Source: Bryobacteraceae bacterium
GTDB lineage: Bacteria > Acidobacteriota > Terriglobia > Bryobacterales > Bryobacteraceae
Direction of reading: 5' to 3'
Assembly (NCBI GenBank): GCA_025055455.1
Contig: JANWXD010000001.1
Location: forward strand, 124,001 to 188,000
Length of the DNA: 64,000 bases
Shown: one piece after another, positions 37,606-49,508 of the stretch
How the letters are laid out: each line of letters starts with the position of its first letter
How positions within the stretch are numbered: the stretch's first letter is position 1
Notes under the pieces: model-generated
What the model saw: the letters and a program-made list of their open reading frames with translations, nothing else
Databases searched by the model: none
Told to the model about the DNA's origin: nothing
Made by a program: the position numbers and the translations under genes

Positions 37606-38928
37606 TCAGTCGTAGTATTCGAGACCGAGGTGCGTGATCAGATCTTCGCCGCGCATCCAGCGCAGCGTGTTCTTGAGCTTCATTAACTGAATGAAGAGGT
37701 CGTGTTCCGGGTACAGGCCCGGCGCGGTCATGGGAGCCTTGAAGTAGAACGAAAGCCATTCTTGGATGCCGCGCATTCCGGCGCGCTGCGCCAAGTCCAG
37801 AAACAGCACCAGGTCCAGAACCAGCGGCGCCGCCAAAATCGAGTCCCGGCACAGAAAGTCGATCTTGATCTGCATCGGGTAGCCCATCCACCCGAAGATG
37901 TCAATGTTGTCCCAGCCTTCCTTGGAGTCGCCGCGCGGCGGGTAGTAATTGATGCGCACCACGTGATGAAAGTTCTTGTACAGCTGCGGATAGAGCTCCG
38001 GCTGGAGGATGTACTCGAGCGCCGAAAGCTTGGTTTCTTCCTTGGTGCGAAACGATCCGGGATCGTCGAGCACTTCGCCGTCCCGGTTGCCCAAAATGTT
38101 GGTGGAAAACCACCCCGTCAGACCCAACATGCGCGCCTTGAGGGCCGGCGCGATCACGGTCTTCATGAACGTCTGGCCCGTCTTGAAGTCTTTGCCGCAC
38201 ACCGGCACATGGCGCTCGCGCGCCAGATGCAGCAGGGCGGGAATGTCCACCGTCAAGTTCGGCGCGCCGTTGGCGAACGGCACTCCCATTTTCAGGGCCG
38301 CGTACGCGTAGATCTGGCTCGGCGCAATGTCCGGATCATTCCGGTAGAGTCCGCACTCGAATTTTTCCAGCGTTTGATGCACTTCGGCGGGCTGGTGATA
38401 CACCTCCGTCGAACCGCACCAGATCATCACCAACCGGGCGGCGCCCGTGGAGGCGCGGAAGTTCTCGATGTCCTCCATGAGCATTTCCGCCAGCTCCATC
38501 TTGTTGCGGCCCTGTTTGACGTGGGGACCACTCAGACGGCGCACATAGTTCGGGTCGAAGACGGCCTTCATGGGCCGGATGGCCTGGAGCGGCTCCTTGA
38601 CCCGTTCGATGTGCTCCCGTTCGAGGACCCCTGCCTTCAGCGCCGCTTCGTAGACGCTATCCTCGAAGATGTCCCATCCGCCGACGACCAGGTCCTCGAG
38701 CCGCGCCAGAGGCACGAAGTCCTTGATGCGTGGGCTGCGGCCTTCGGTGCGCTTGCCGAGCCGGATCGTGGCCAACTGGGTCAAAGACCCGATGGGCAAC
38801 GCCCAGCCCGCCTTCACCGCCTCGAGGCCCGCTATGAAAGTCGAGGTGACAGCCCCCATCCCCGGGATCAGCACTCCGAGCTTGCCGTCCGGGGGAGCGA
38901 TCTGGACATTATCCTTTGTGGCCGGCAA
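37606..38928 (-). CDS. ino1: inositol-3-phosphate (myo-inositol-1-phosphate) synthase
   Basis: KLGVLIPGMGAVTSTFIAGLEAVK, CGSTEVYHQPAEVH, FANGAPNLTVDIPAL, VCGKDFKTGQTFMKTVIAPALKARMLGLTGWFSTNILGNRDGEVLDDP, FGWMGYPMQIKIDFLCRDSILAAPLVLDLVLF. Confidence 0.95.
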   Translation of the reverse strand: MPATKDNVQIAPPDGKLGVLIPGMGAVTSTFIAGLEAVKAGWALPIGSLTQLATIRLGKRTEGRSPRIKDFVPLARLEDLVVGGWDIFEDSVYEAALKAGVLEREHIERVKEPLQAIRPMKAVFDPNYVRRLSGPHVKQGRNKMELAEMLMEDIENFRASTGAARLVMIWCGSTEVYHQPAEVHQTLEKFECGLYRNDPDIAPSQIYAYAALKMGVPFANGAPNLTVDIPALLHLARERHVPVCGKDFKTGQTFMKTVIAPALKARMLGLTGWFSTNILGNRDGEVLDDPGSFRTKEETKLSALEYILQPELYPQLYKNFHHVVRINYYPPRGDSKEGWDNIDIFGWMGYPMQIKIDFLCRDSILAAPLVLDLVLFLDLAQRAGMRGIQEWLSFYFKAPMTAPGLYPEHDLFIQLMKLKNTLRWMRGEDLITHLGLEYYD

Positions 38929-39019
38929 CTTCGTGGATTCTCCTTTGCCAACGAAGGTCAGCGTCGCCGCGTGCCTGCAGGCACGCGAGCCGCAAACTCG
39001 ATGCTATACTAACACTCTC

Positions 39020-39796
39020 ATGGCCGAGACAGCCACGATGACGATCCGCGCGCTCGTGGTGGACGACGAGCAACTGGCTTGCGACGAGCTCGCCTATCTT
39101 CTGCGGGCGTTTCCCGAGATCGAACTGGTCGGCACGGCGAAAAACGGACTAGAGGCCGTGCGGTTGATCGAAGAACTGGAGCCGGATCTGGTCTTCCTGG
39201 ATGTACAAATGCCGGGCCTGGACGGCATGGGTGTGATTCGCCAGGTCCGGGAGAAAAAGCTTCCGCTGCCGCACTTCGTGCTCGCGACGGCCTACGACCA
39301 GTACGCCGTTGAGGCCTTTCGCCTGGAAGCCACCGATTACCTGCTGAAACCGGTCAGCAAGGAACGTCTGGCCGAGACCATGGACCGCGTCCGGCGGGCC
39401 TTCCAGGAACGCCAACGGGCGCTTCCGGCGACGGCGCCCCCTCCGAGCGTCCGCCCCCACCGCACCAAACTCTTGGTCAAGAGCGGAAGCCGGAACTTTA
39501 TCGTGGACGCCCAGGATGTGATCTACGCCACGATCAACAACGGTTTGATCACCATCGTCACCACGAACCTGGAAGGCTACTCCAACTACCGCACGATCGA
39601 GGATCTCCAGGCGAGCCTCGATCCGGAGACCTTCTGGCGCGTGCACCGCTCCTATCTCGTCAACATCAACCACATCAAGGAAGTCATCCCGTGGTTCAAG
39701 TCCAGCTACCAGCTGCGCATGGATGACAAGAAACAAACGGAGATCCCAGTGAGCCGCGTGCAGACCAAACGCCTTCGGGCGCTGCTCCGGCTTTGA
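39020..39796 (+). CDS. LytTR-type response regulator
   Basis: Receiver IRALVVDDEQLACDELAYLL...FLDVQMPGLDGM...ATDYLLKPVSKERL; LytTR RNFIVDAQDVIYATINNGLITIVT...FWRVHRSYLVNINHIKEV. Confidence 0.95.
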   Translation: MAETATMTIRALVVDDEQLACDELAYLLRAFPEIELVGTAKNGLEAVRLIEELEPDLVFLDVQMPGLDGMGVIRQVREKKLPLPHFVLATAYDQYAVEAFRLEATDYLLKPVSKERLAETMDRVRRAFQERQRALPATAPPPSVRPHRTKLLVKSGSRNFIVDAQDVIYATINNGLITIVTTNLEGYSNYRTIEDLQASLDPETFWRVHRSYLVNINHIKEVIPWFKSSYQLRMDDKKQTEIPVSRVQTKRLRALLRL

Positions 39797-39812
39797 GGGC
39801 GGCCGCGCGCGC

Positions 39813-40397
39813 TCAGATCCGAATCCCGAGAGTCCACAGCAGGTAGGCGGCCGCCTGCCTCAAATACACACGCCACGACTCGCTCTCCCGCCGCCCGGAG
39901 GGCCGTGGAGAGCCGTACACCCTAAATCCCAGCGACTCGAGCACCTTCTTGGCGCGAAAAATGTGGTAGCCGTCGCTGACCACGATGCACGACTCCAGCC
40001 GCATCCGTCGCATGATCTCCGCCACCGCGGCCAAACTCTCCGCCGTCGTGCTGCCTTCCTGCTCGACAGTGATCGCTTCGGAAGGCACGCCGCGCCGGAC
40101 CAGGTAGGCTTGTCCGACGCCCCCTTCAGTGAAGTGCGGGTCGCCGCCTGCGCCGCCCGTCGTAATGATTCGTCGGGCCAGACCCTTGCGGTACAGCTCG
40201 AATCCATGCTCGAGCCGAGCCCGATAGACGGGCGAGGGGCGACCGCGATACTCGGCCGCCCCCAGAATGACGATCGCATCTGCCTGACGCGCCTCGTCTC
40301 TGGTGGACTGGCGCTCGATCTGCCGGGCCACGGCCGCCAGCCAGGCGCCGACGCTGAGGAGGAGCGCGCCCGCTGTCCAGACAATGACGCGTCGCAT
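39813..40397 (-). CDS. YdcF family protein (DUF218)
   Basis: ADAIVILGAAEYRGRPSPVYRARLEHGFELY...IITTGGAG...ESLAAVAEIMRRMRLESCIVVSDGYHIFRAK. Confidence 0.9.
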   Translation of the reverse strand: MRRVIVWTAGALLLSVGAWLAAVARQIERQSTRDEARQADAIVILGAAEYRGRPSPVYRARLEHGFELYRKGLARRIITTGGAGGDPHFTEGGVGQAYLVRRGVPSEAITVEQEGSTTAESLAAVAEIMRRMRLESCIVVSDGYHIFRAKKVLESLGFRVYGSPRPSGRRESESWRVYLRQAAAYLLWTLGIRI

Positions 40398-40467
40398 GAT
40401 GCGCTATGATCGAAGCGTCCCGGAGACTAGTGTATACTTCCCCCGGTCCGAACGCCTCCCGCCCGCC

Positions 40468-41262
40468 ATGACCCGCTTCGAGCACGTCACCAGCACGGCG
40501 AATCCGCTGGTCCGACAGATCCGGAGAGCCCTCGGCCGGGGAGGGTTGACGGAGGACGGATGCTGTATTGCGGAAACGGTCCATCTGCTGGAGGAGGCGC
40601 TCCGCAGCGAGTGCGAAGTGCGAGCCGTGTTGGTGGCCGAATCGGCGCGCCCGGCACTGGAAAAACTCCTCGAGCGCTTGGTCTCGGTGCGCGTGGCACT
40701 CACACCGGACTCCGTTTTCCGGTCTCTCTCCACGCTGGAGAGCAGCCAAGGGTTGCTGGCGCTGGTCCGGGCGCCGGCTTGGTCGCTGCCCCAGCTGCTG
40801 TCCGGCCAGATCCTGCTGGTGGTTCTCGACGGCATTCAAGATCCCGGCAACGCCGGCACGATCCTGCGAACCGCGGAAGCGTTTGGAGCCTCGGGCCTCG
40901 TTTTTCTCAAGGGGACCGTAAGCCCCTTCAATCCGAAAGCGGTGCGGGCCTCCGCCGGCTCTTTGTTCCGTCTGCCTTTCGTTTGGGGCGCCGACGCGCA
41001 ACGGATGATGGCGGCGTTCCGAGAACACGGCCTCGCGGTCTATGCCGCCACGCCGTCGGGATGCACGACGGCCGCGCAAGCGGACTTCCGGCGCCCTTGC
41101 GCCCTGATCATCGGTAGCGAAGCGCGGGGCGTCAGCGACCTGCTCCGCGCCGACGCGACGCAGGTCCGCATCCCCACCCGGCGCGTGGAGTCCCTCAACG
41201 CCGCGGTCGCCACGGCGATTCTGCTCTACGAGGCTTGGCAGCAAAGGACGCGATCGCCATGA
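40468..41262 (+). CDS. TrmH (SpoU) family RNA methyltransferase
   Basis: VTSTANPLVRQIRRAL; LVVLDGIQDPGNAGTILRTAEAFGASGLVFLKGTVSPFNPKAVRASAGSLFRLPFV; LIIGSEARGVSD. Confidence 0.95.
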   Translation: MTRFEHVTSTANPLVRQIRRALGRGGLTEDGCCIAETVHLLEEALRSECEVRAVLVAESARPALEKLLERLVSVRVALTPDSVFRSLSTLESSQGLLALVRAPAWSLPQLLSGQILLVVLDGIQDPGNAGTILRTAEAFGASGLVFLKGTVSPFNPKAVRASAGSLFRLPFVWGADAQRMMAAFREHGLAVYAATPSGCTTAAQADFRRPCALIIGSEARGVSDLLRADATQVRIPTRRVESLNAAVATAILLYEAWQQRTRSP

Positions 41263-42596
41263 GCCTGTTCGACGCCACACCGCCGGTCGAGACGCAGCAG
41301 CCGGGGGCGCCGCTCGCCGATCGGATGCGACCCCGCTCCCTCGAGGAGTTCGTCGGCCAGGAGCACCTGCTCGGGCCCAACAAACCGTTGCGTATTCTCG
41401 TCGAACGCGGCGAGCCGCACTCGATGATCCTGTGGGGACCGCCCGGGACCGGCAAGACCACGCTGGCCCGCCTCATCGCCGCTTCCTCGCGCAGCGACTT
41501 CATCCCGTTCAGCGCGGTCTTGAGCGGCATCAAAGAAATCAAGGCCGTGATGGCCCAGGCCGAGCGCAACCGCCGCCTGGGCCGCCGCACCATCCTGTTC
41601 ATCGACGAAATTCACCGCTTCAACAAGGCCCAGCAGGATGCGTTCCTGCCCTATGTCGAGCGTGGCGACGTGGTCCTGATCGGCGCGACGACGGAGAATC
41701 CCTCCTTCGAGGTGATCTCCGCCTTGCTGTCGCGTACCAGGGTGTACCTGCTTCGTCCCCTGACCGTGCCGGAAATCGTGGGCTTGCTCGAACGCGCTCT
41801 CCGAGACCGCGAACGCGGTCTCGGCAAGCTCGAGCTGGACGTCTCGCGGGATTTGCTCGAGCAAATTGCCATCTACGCCGGCGGCGATGCTCGCGCCGCC
41901 TACAACACGCTCGAGCTGGCGGCAGCGGCCTCGCCGGGCGGGCGGCTGTCGCGCCAAGCTGTCGAAGACGCCCTCCAGCGCAAGGTGCTGCGATACGACA
42001 AAGCGGGCGAGGAACATTACAATCTCATCTCGGCGCTCCACAAATCGGTCCGCTCGAGCGACCCCGATGCGGCCCTCTACTGGCTGGCCCGCATGCTCGA
42101 GGCGGGCGAGGACCGGCTTTACATCGCCCGCCGGCTCATCCGGATGGCGATCGAGGATATCGGCTTGGCCGATCCTCAAGCGCTGGAACAAGCCGTGGCG
42201 GCAATGCAGGCGGTGCACTTCCTGGGGAGCCCCGAAGGCGACCAAGCCTTGGCGCAGGCCACGCTCTACCTGGCACTGGCACCGAAGTCCGATGCGGCCT
42301 ATCAAGCCCTCAACCGGGCCAAGGAGGCGTTGGCGAGCTCCGTCGCCGAGCCGGTGCCGCTTCATCTCCGAAACCCGGTGACCCCAGAGATGCGCAGTTG
42401 GGGCTACGGCGAGGGCTACGAGCACGCCCACGACTTCGAAGGGGCGCTGACTTCCATGGAATGCCTGCCCCCATCTCTCTCCGGTGCAAGTTTTTACCGG
42501 CCGTCGGACCGCGGCCACGAACGGAAACTCGCCGAGCGGTTGCGACAAATCTTGGAAGCCAAAGGGCGCTTGGCATCGGGCAAGGACAGGCCCTGA
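41259..42596 (+). CDS. rarA: replication-associated recombination protein A (MgsA/RarA AAA+ ATPase)
   Basis: [87 protein letters not shown]; 4-nt overlap with trmH-like gene. Confidence 0.96.
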   Translation: MSLFDATPPVETQQPGAPLADRMRPRSLEEFVGQEHLLGPNKPLRILVERGEPHSMILWGPPGTGKTTLARLIAASSRSDFIPFSAVLSGIKEIKAVMAQAERNRRLGRRTILFIDEIHRFNKAQQDAFLPYVERGDVVLIGATTENPSFEVISALLSRTRVYLLRPLTVPEIVGLLERALRDRERGLGKLELDVSRDLLEQIAIYAGGDARAAYNTLELAAAASPGGRLSRQAVEDALQRKVLRYDKAGEEHYNLISALHKSVRSSDPDAALYWLARMLEAGEDRLYIARRLIRMAIEDIGLADPQALEQAVAAMQAVHFLGSPEGDQALAQATLYLALAPKSDAAYQALNRAKEALASSVAEPVPLHLRNPVTPEMRSWGYGEGYEHAHDFEGALTSMECLPPSLSGASFYRPSDRGHERKLAERLRQILEAKGRLASGKDRP

Positions 42597-42773
42597 AGCT
42601 CCGACTACCGCAATTCCCGTCGGATTTTTCGAATATTCACCTGGACGAAGTGCCGAATTCACCGTCGCAGTGAAACCTGCAGCAGGTACTTCCGCACTAT
42701 TGAAATTGAAACCAACGTCCTATTGTCTGCACCACGCCGGGTTCAGATTATGGGAAACGGGAGGAGCACAGTG

Positions 42774-43145
42774 ATGTGGGGACCAACAGCGGGTGCGGAA
42801 CCGCGATCCCGTCCGAGCTGGGATCGCCGCTCCGGCGACCGCTTTCCGATTGAATGCGAACTGCGACACAAGTGGTGGAGCCAAGGGCAGAGCGATTCTG
42901 GAACCGGCCGCACCGTGAACCTGAGCAGCAACGGGGTGCAGTTCGTGAGTGCTTCGCCGCCCCCACCGGGCGCCCGGATCGAAGTCTCCATTCGGTGGCC
43001 CGCACAGCTGGACGGAAAGTGCAATCTGAAACTGGTGGCCACGGGGCGCGTGGTGTGGAGCCGCGGCGAGGCTGTGGGCATCCGCATCGACAAATACGAA
43101 TTCCGCACCGCTGGCACCAAGGGCTTGTGCGCCTTGGCGTCGTAA
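42774..43145 (+). CDS. PilZ domain protein
   Basis: RRSGDRFPIECEL (RxxxR) and NLSSNGVQFVS ((D/N)xSxxG) c-di-GMP binding motifs. Confidence 0.85.
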   Translation: MWGPTAGAEPRSRPSWDRRSGDRFPIECELRHKWWSQGQSDSGTGRTVNLSSNGVQFVSASPPPPGARIEVSIRWPAQLDGKCNLKLVATGRVVWSRGEAVGIRIDKYEFRTAGTKGLCALAS

Positions 43146-43165
43146 TGCTGCCAGCGGCGGGATTG

Positions 43166-43193
43166 GGCGCCGCCTTGAGCGGCAAGCGGCGCC
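43166..43193. terminator. GC-rich hairpin downstream of the PilZ gene
   Basis: GGCGCCGCCTTGAGCGGCAAGCGGCGCC: GGCGCCGC/GCGGCGCC 8-bp stem, extendable by TTG/CAA with one bulge; no U-tract. Confidence 0.4.
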
Positions 43194-43750
43194 AACAACC
43201 TGCTCCGGATCAGCCCGAGGGTGGCGGTCCACGCTGCTCCCACTCACTTTAAGCCTCCCCGGGTCGCGGCTTCGATTTTAGTCGGCTCGCCCCAACCTCG
43301 AGTCCTTCCAAGGGACTCTTTCGGAGGCGCTGTAACAGACGCCGGATCGAAGGGCCTCTGTGCGGCGGGCGCCATCGTCGTTTCCGGGCTCGAGTTTGAC
43401 CGCCCAGCAGGGAGGATACGATCACTACCCACCGCAATCGAGCCAACCCTTCGCGCTCATGGGCTCGCGCTGCGCCTCAATTTGGCGGATTCGAGCGCTC
43501 GGCACGCGTGCACCTTCGACATCAGCTCCTGAGCCGAGGAACACCTAGGCCGGGCGTACTGCCGGGCCGCTGCTGGACGGGAATACGGCAACGAGTTCCC
43601 GCTCGATGCCACCGGGGCGTGGAAGGTCGGCCCTAGACCTCAACGACGAGGAGTGCAGAAAACACAGGGCGGCCCCGGCGGGGTCCCAGCGTGCACCCCC
43701 GAACGTCCGAATTCACCCCCGGGCCGATCTCCCTCGGTGCGGGAATGCGG

Positions 43751-43779
43751 TTGACACCCATTAATAACAATGCTATGCT
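43751..43779 (+). promoter_or_regulatory. near-consensus sigma70-type promoter of clpB
   Basis: TTGACA (43751-43756), 17-nt spacer, TATGCT (43774-43779), about 30 nt before clpB ATG. Confidence 0.75.
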
Positions 43780-43809
43780 TAGAATAGTTGATAGGAGAAC
43801 GCTAAGATT

Positions 43810-46452
<2,643 letters not shown>

Positions 46453-46522
46453 GCCATGCCGCGCCGCGTTCGCCTGTCACGGCCCGCTCCGGCGTTGCGT
46501 CGAACTCAACGGGAGGCTTAAC

Positions 46523-48871
46523 GTGAGCGAGCAAATCAAAATCCTTCCTGTCCTGCCGCTGAAGAACAGCGTGCTGTTTCCGCACCTGTTGCTGCCGCTG
46601 TCGGTCGGCAGGCCGGCCTCCGTCGCGGCCGTGGACGCCGCCTTGGCCACGGAAGAGAAGGAAATCCTGATCGTCGCCCAACGCGACGCGACCGTGGAGA
46701 CCCCGGGCATCCACGACCTCTATAACATCGGCACCCGGGCGGTCATCAAAAAGATGACGCGCACCAGCGAAAGCACGATGGAGGTGATCGTCATCGGTCT
46801 CGAGCGGGTGATGCTGCTCAAGCTGGAAGAGACCGAGCCGTACCTGAAGGCGCGCGTGCAACCGGCCCCTGTGCCCGAGGAGATGACGCCCGAAATCGAA
46901 GCCCTCCGGCACGAGGTCATGGAACTGGCGGGAAAGGTGATCGCGATGGCCCACCCGCAGGCGCCGCAAGAACTGGGCCGTCTGCTGGCCGCCACGGAAG
47001 ACCCGCTGCGCTTGGTCTACTTGCTGGCCTCCATGCTCAACCTCGAGCTCGACAAGGAGCAGGCGCTGCTCGAAGCCCAGTCGCGGGCCGACGCCCTACG
47101 GCTCATGCACTCCTACCTCGCGCACGAGTATCAGGTCCTCGAGCTCCGCAACAAGATCGCCAGCGCGGCGCAGAGCGAGATGACCAAAGAGCAGCGAGAA
47201 TACCTGCTGCGCCAGCAGTTGCGCGCCATTCAACAGGAGCTGGGCGAGAAGAGTCCGGAACAGGCCGAAATCGAAATGCTCCGGGAGCGGCTGGCCAAGA
47301 CGGACCTCCCGGAGGAGGTGCGCAAGGAGGCCGAACGCGAACTGGCGCGTCTGGAACGGTTGCCGCCAGCCGCGCCCGACCACCACGTCATTCGAACCTA
47401 TCTGGAGTACGTGCTCGAGCTGCCCTGGCGCATCAGCACGGAAGACCAACTGGATATCGCCCGCGCGCGGCAGATTCTCGACGAGGACCATTACGACCTC
47501 AAAGAGGTCAAGGAGCGCATTCTAGAGCACCTGGGCGTGCTCAAACTCAACCCGACGGCCAAAGCGCCCATCCTGTGCTTCGTCGGACCGCCGGGAACCG
47601 GCAAGACCTCCCTCGGCCAGTCCATCGCTCGGGCCCTCGGGCGCAAATTCGAGCGCATGAGCCTGGGCGGCCTGCACGATGAAGCCGAGCTCCGCGGCCA
47701 CCGGCGCACCTACATCGGCGCCATGCCGGGCCGCATCATTCAAGCCTTGCGCCGGGCCGGCGCCAACAACCCGGTGTTGATGCTCGACGAAGTCGACAAG
47801 CTGGGTCGCGACTTCCGGGGCGACCCCGCGGCGGCGCTCTTGGAGATCCTGGATCCGGAGCAAAACAAGACCTTCCGCGACAACTACCTGGATCTGCCGT
47901 TCGACATCTCCAAAGTGCTGTTCATCACCACCGCCAATACGCTCGACACGATTCCGCGCCCGCTGCTCGACCGCATGGAGGTGCTGCGGCTTCCCGGCTA
48001 TAGCGAAGAGGAGAAGCTGGCGATCGCCCGTCAGTACCTGATCCCGCGCCAGATCAAGGAAGCGGGTCTCACGGCCGAGCAGTGCGTGATCGAAGACGAC
48101 ACGGTGCGCGCCATCATTCAGCGCTACACCCGGGAGGCCGGCTTGCGCCAGCTCGAGCGCGCCATTGCCCGAGTGTGCCGCAAGGTGGCGTTGCGCTACG
48201 CCGAAGGGCAAACCGAACCGGTGCGCGTGACGCCCCAGATGTTGCCGGACATGCTCGGACCCGAGCGCTTCTTCCCGGAGCAGCTGCGCAAGGAGCTTCC
48301 GCCCGGCGTGGCCACGGGCCTGGCGTGGACCGAGACGGGCGGCGATGTGCTCTACGTCGAAGCCACACTCTTACCCGAGGGCAAAGGGCTGACGCTCACG
48401 GGCCACCTGGGCGAGGTCATGCAGGAATCGGCCAAGGCGGCCCAAAGCTTCGTCTGGTCCCACGCCGATGAACTGGGTATCGAACGCTCGTTGTTCAAAG
48501 ATTACGGCGTGCACATCCACGTGCCGGCCGGCGCGATTCCCAAGGACGGGCCCTCGGCCGGCATCACCATGGCGGTGGCGCTGGCTTCGCTCTACACCAA
48601 GCAGCCCGCGCGGAGCGATACCGCCATGACCGGGGAGATCACGCTGACCGGATTGGTGCTGCCCGTGGGCGGGTTGAAGGAGAAGATCCTTGCCGCCCGA
48701 CGAGCTGGGATCCGCCGGGTGATCATCCCGCGACCCAACCAGACCGACCTGCGGGAGCTTCCGGAGGAAGTCCGGCAGGAAATGCAGTTCCTCCCCGTCG
48801 AGCGCGTGGAGGAGGTGCTCACCGAGGCGATCCCGGCTCTCGCGGAGCGGCTGGCCGTCAAAGCTGCCTGA
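46523..48871 (+). CDS. lon: endopeptidase La (Lon protease)
   Basis: [73 protein letters not shown]; catalytic [15 protein letters not shown]. Confidence 0.98.
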   Translation: MSEQIKILPVLPLKNSVLFPHLLLPLSVGRPASVAAVDAALATEEKEILIVAQRDATVETPGIHDLYNIGTRAVIKKMTRTSESTMEVIVIGLERVMLLKLEETEPYLKARVQPAPVPEEMTPEIEALRHEVMELAGKVIAMAHPQAPQELGRLLAATEDPLRLVYLLASMLNLELDKEQALLEAQSRADALRLMHSYLAHEYQVLELRNKIASAAQSEMTKEQREYLLRQQLRAIQQELGEKSPEQAEIEMLRERLAKTDLPEEVRKEAERELARLERLPPAAPDHHVIRTYLEYVLELPWRISTEDQLDIARARQILDEDHYDLKEVKERILEHLGVLKLNPTAKAPILCFVGPPGTGKTSLGQSIARALGRKFERMSLGGLHDEAELRGHRRTYIGAMPGRIIQALRRAGANNPVLMLDEVDKLGRDFRGDPAAALLEILDPEQNKTFRDNYLDLPFDISKVLFITTANTLDTIPRPLLDRMEVLRLPGYSEEEKLAIARQYLIPRQIKEAGLTAEQCVIEDDTVRAIIQRYTREAGLRQLERAIARVCRKVALRYAEGQTEPVRVTPQMLPDMLGPERFFPEQLRKELPPGVATGLAWTETGGDVLYVEATLLPEGKGLTLTGHLGEVMQESAKAAQSFVWSHADELGIERSLFKDYGVHIHVPAGAIPKDGPSAGITMAVALASLYTKQPARSDTAMTGEITLTGLVLPVGGLKEKILAARRAGIRRVIIPRPNQTDLRELPEEVRQEMQFLPVERVEEVLTEAIPALAERLAVKAA

Positions 48872-48874
48872 CCG

Positions 48875-49507
48875 CTACAGGACCACCACGTGAATCTCGC
48901 CGGGTCCGTGGACCCCGCGCACCAGAATCTGCTCGATGTCGGCGGTGCGACTGGGCCCGGTCACGAGGACTAGAGAGCTGGTGAGCTCGCTCGGGCGCGG
49001 CAGCAGGGTGAACAGCTCATCCAACCCGCTGAGGATGCGTTCTTTCGGAACCACCGCCAGATGCACCGGCGGCAGCAGCGAGATCATGCGCGGCTCCTGA
49101 TGCGAAGCCAGGAGAACCACCGTGCCGGTATCCGCCAGCGCGTAGTCGGCGCCGGTGATGCCGACAGCGGCCTGCGCACAGGCGGTCTGGAACTCGTCCC
49201 GGGTGGAGAATTGGTAACGTACGCCGGGCAGGCCATGGATGCCGCAAGCGGTTAAGACTGGGGTGCAGGAAGCCACAGCCGGTCGGCCGTCCACCAATCG
49301 CGCGGCGTAGTCGCGCACCTCTTCGCAGGAACGAGCTCGATACGTTTTGCCGTTGAGGCCGGCTACGGCATTCAAAAACCGCTCGATGCGCGCCTCCAAA
49401 TCCGACTGCGGTCCGCACAGCCGGACCGGGGGCGGCTCCGCCGCCGGCTGGCCGGCGCTCCGCCCCAGAGCCGTACGGACCTTGTGCAGAATGTGATCCC
49501 GAGACAC
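48875..49507 (-). CDS. lutC: LUD-domain lactate utilization protein C
   Basis: [43 protein letters not shown]; adjacent to lutB-like gene. Confidence 0.9.
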   Translation of the reverse strand: MSRDHILHKVRTALGRSAGQPAAEPPPVRLCGPQSDLEARIERFLNAVAGLNGKTYRARSCEEVRDYAARLVDGRPAVASCTPVLTACGIHGLPGVRYQFSTRDEFQTACAQAAVGITGADYALADTGTVVLLASHQEPRMISLLPPVHLAVVPKERILSGLDELFTLLPRPSELTSSLVLVTGPSRTADIEQILVRGVHGPGEIHVVVL

Positions 49508-49508
49508 C

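Noticed and set aside
41226-42662. 478-aa minus-strand ORF opposite rarA
   Set aside because: Antisense shadow ORF; rarA has clear AAA+ motifs on the plus strand
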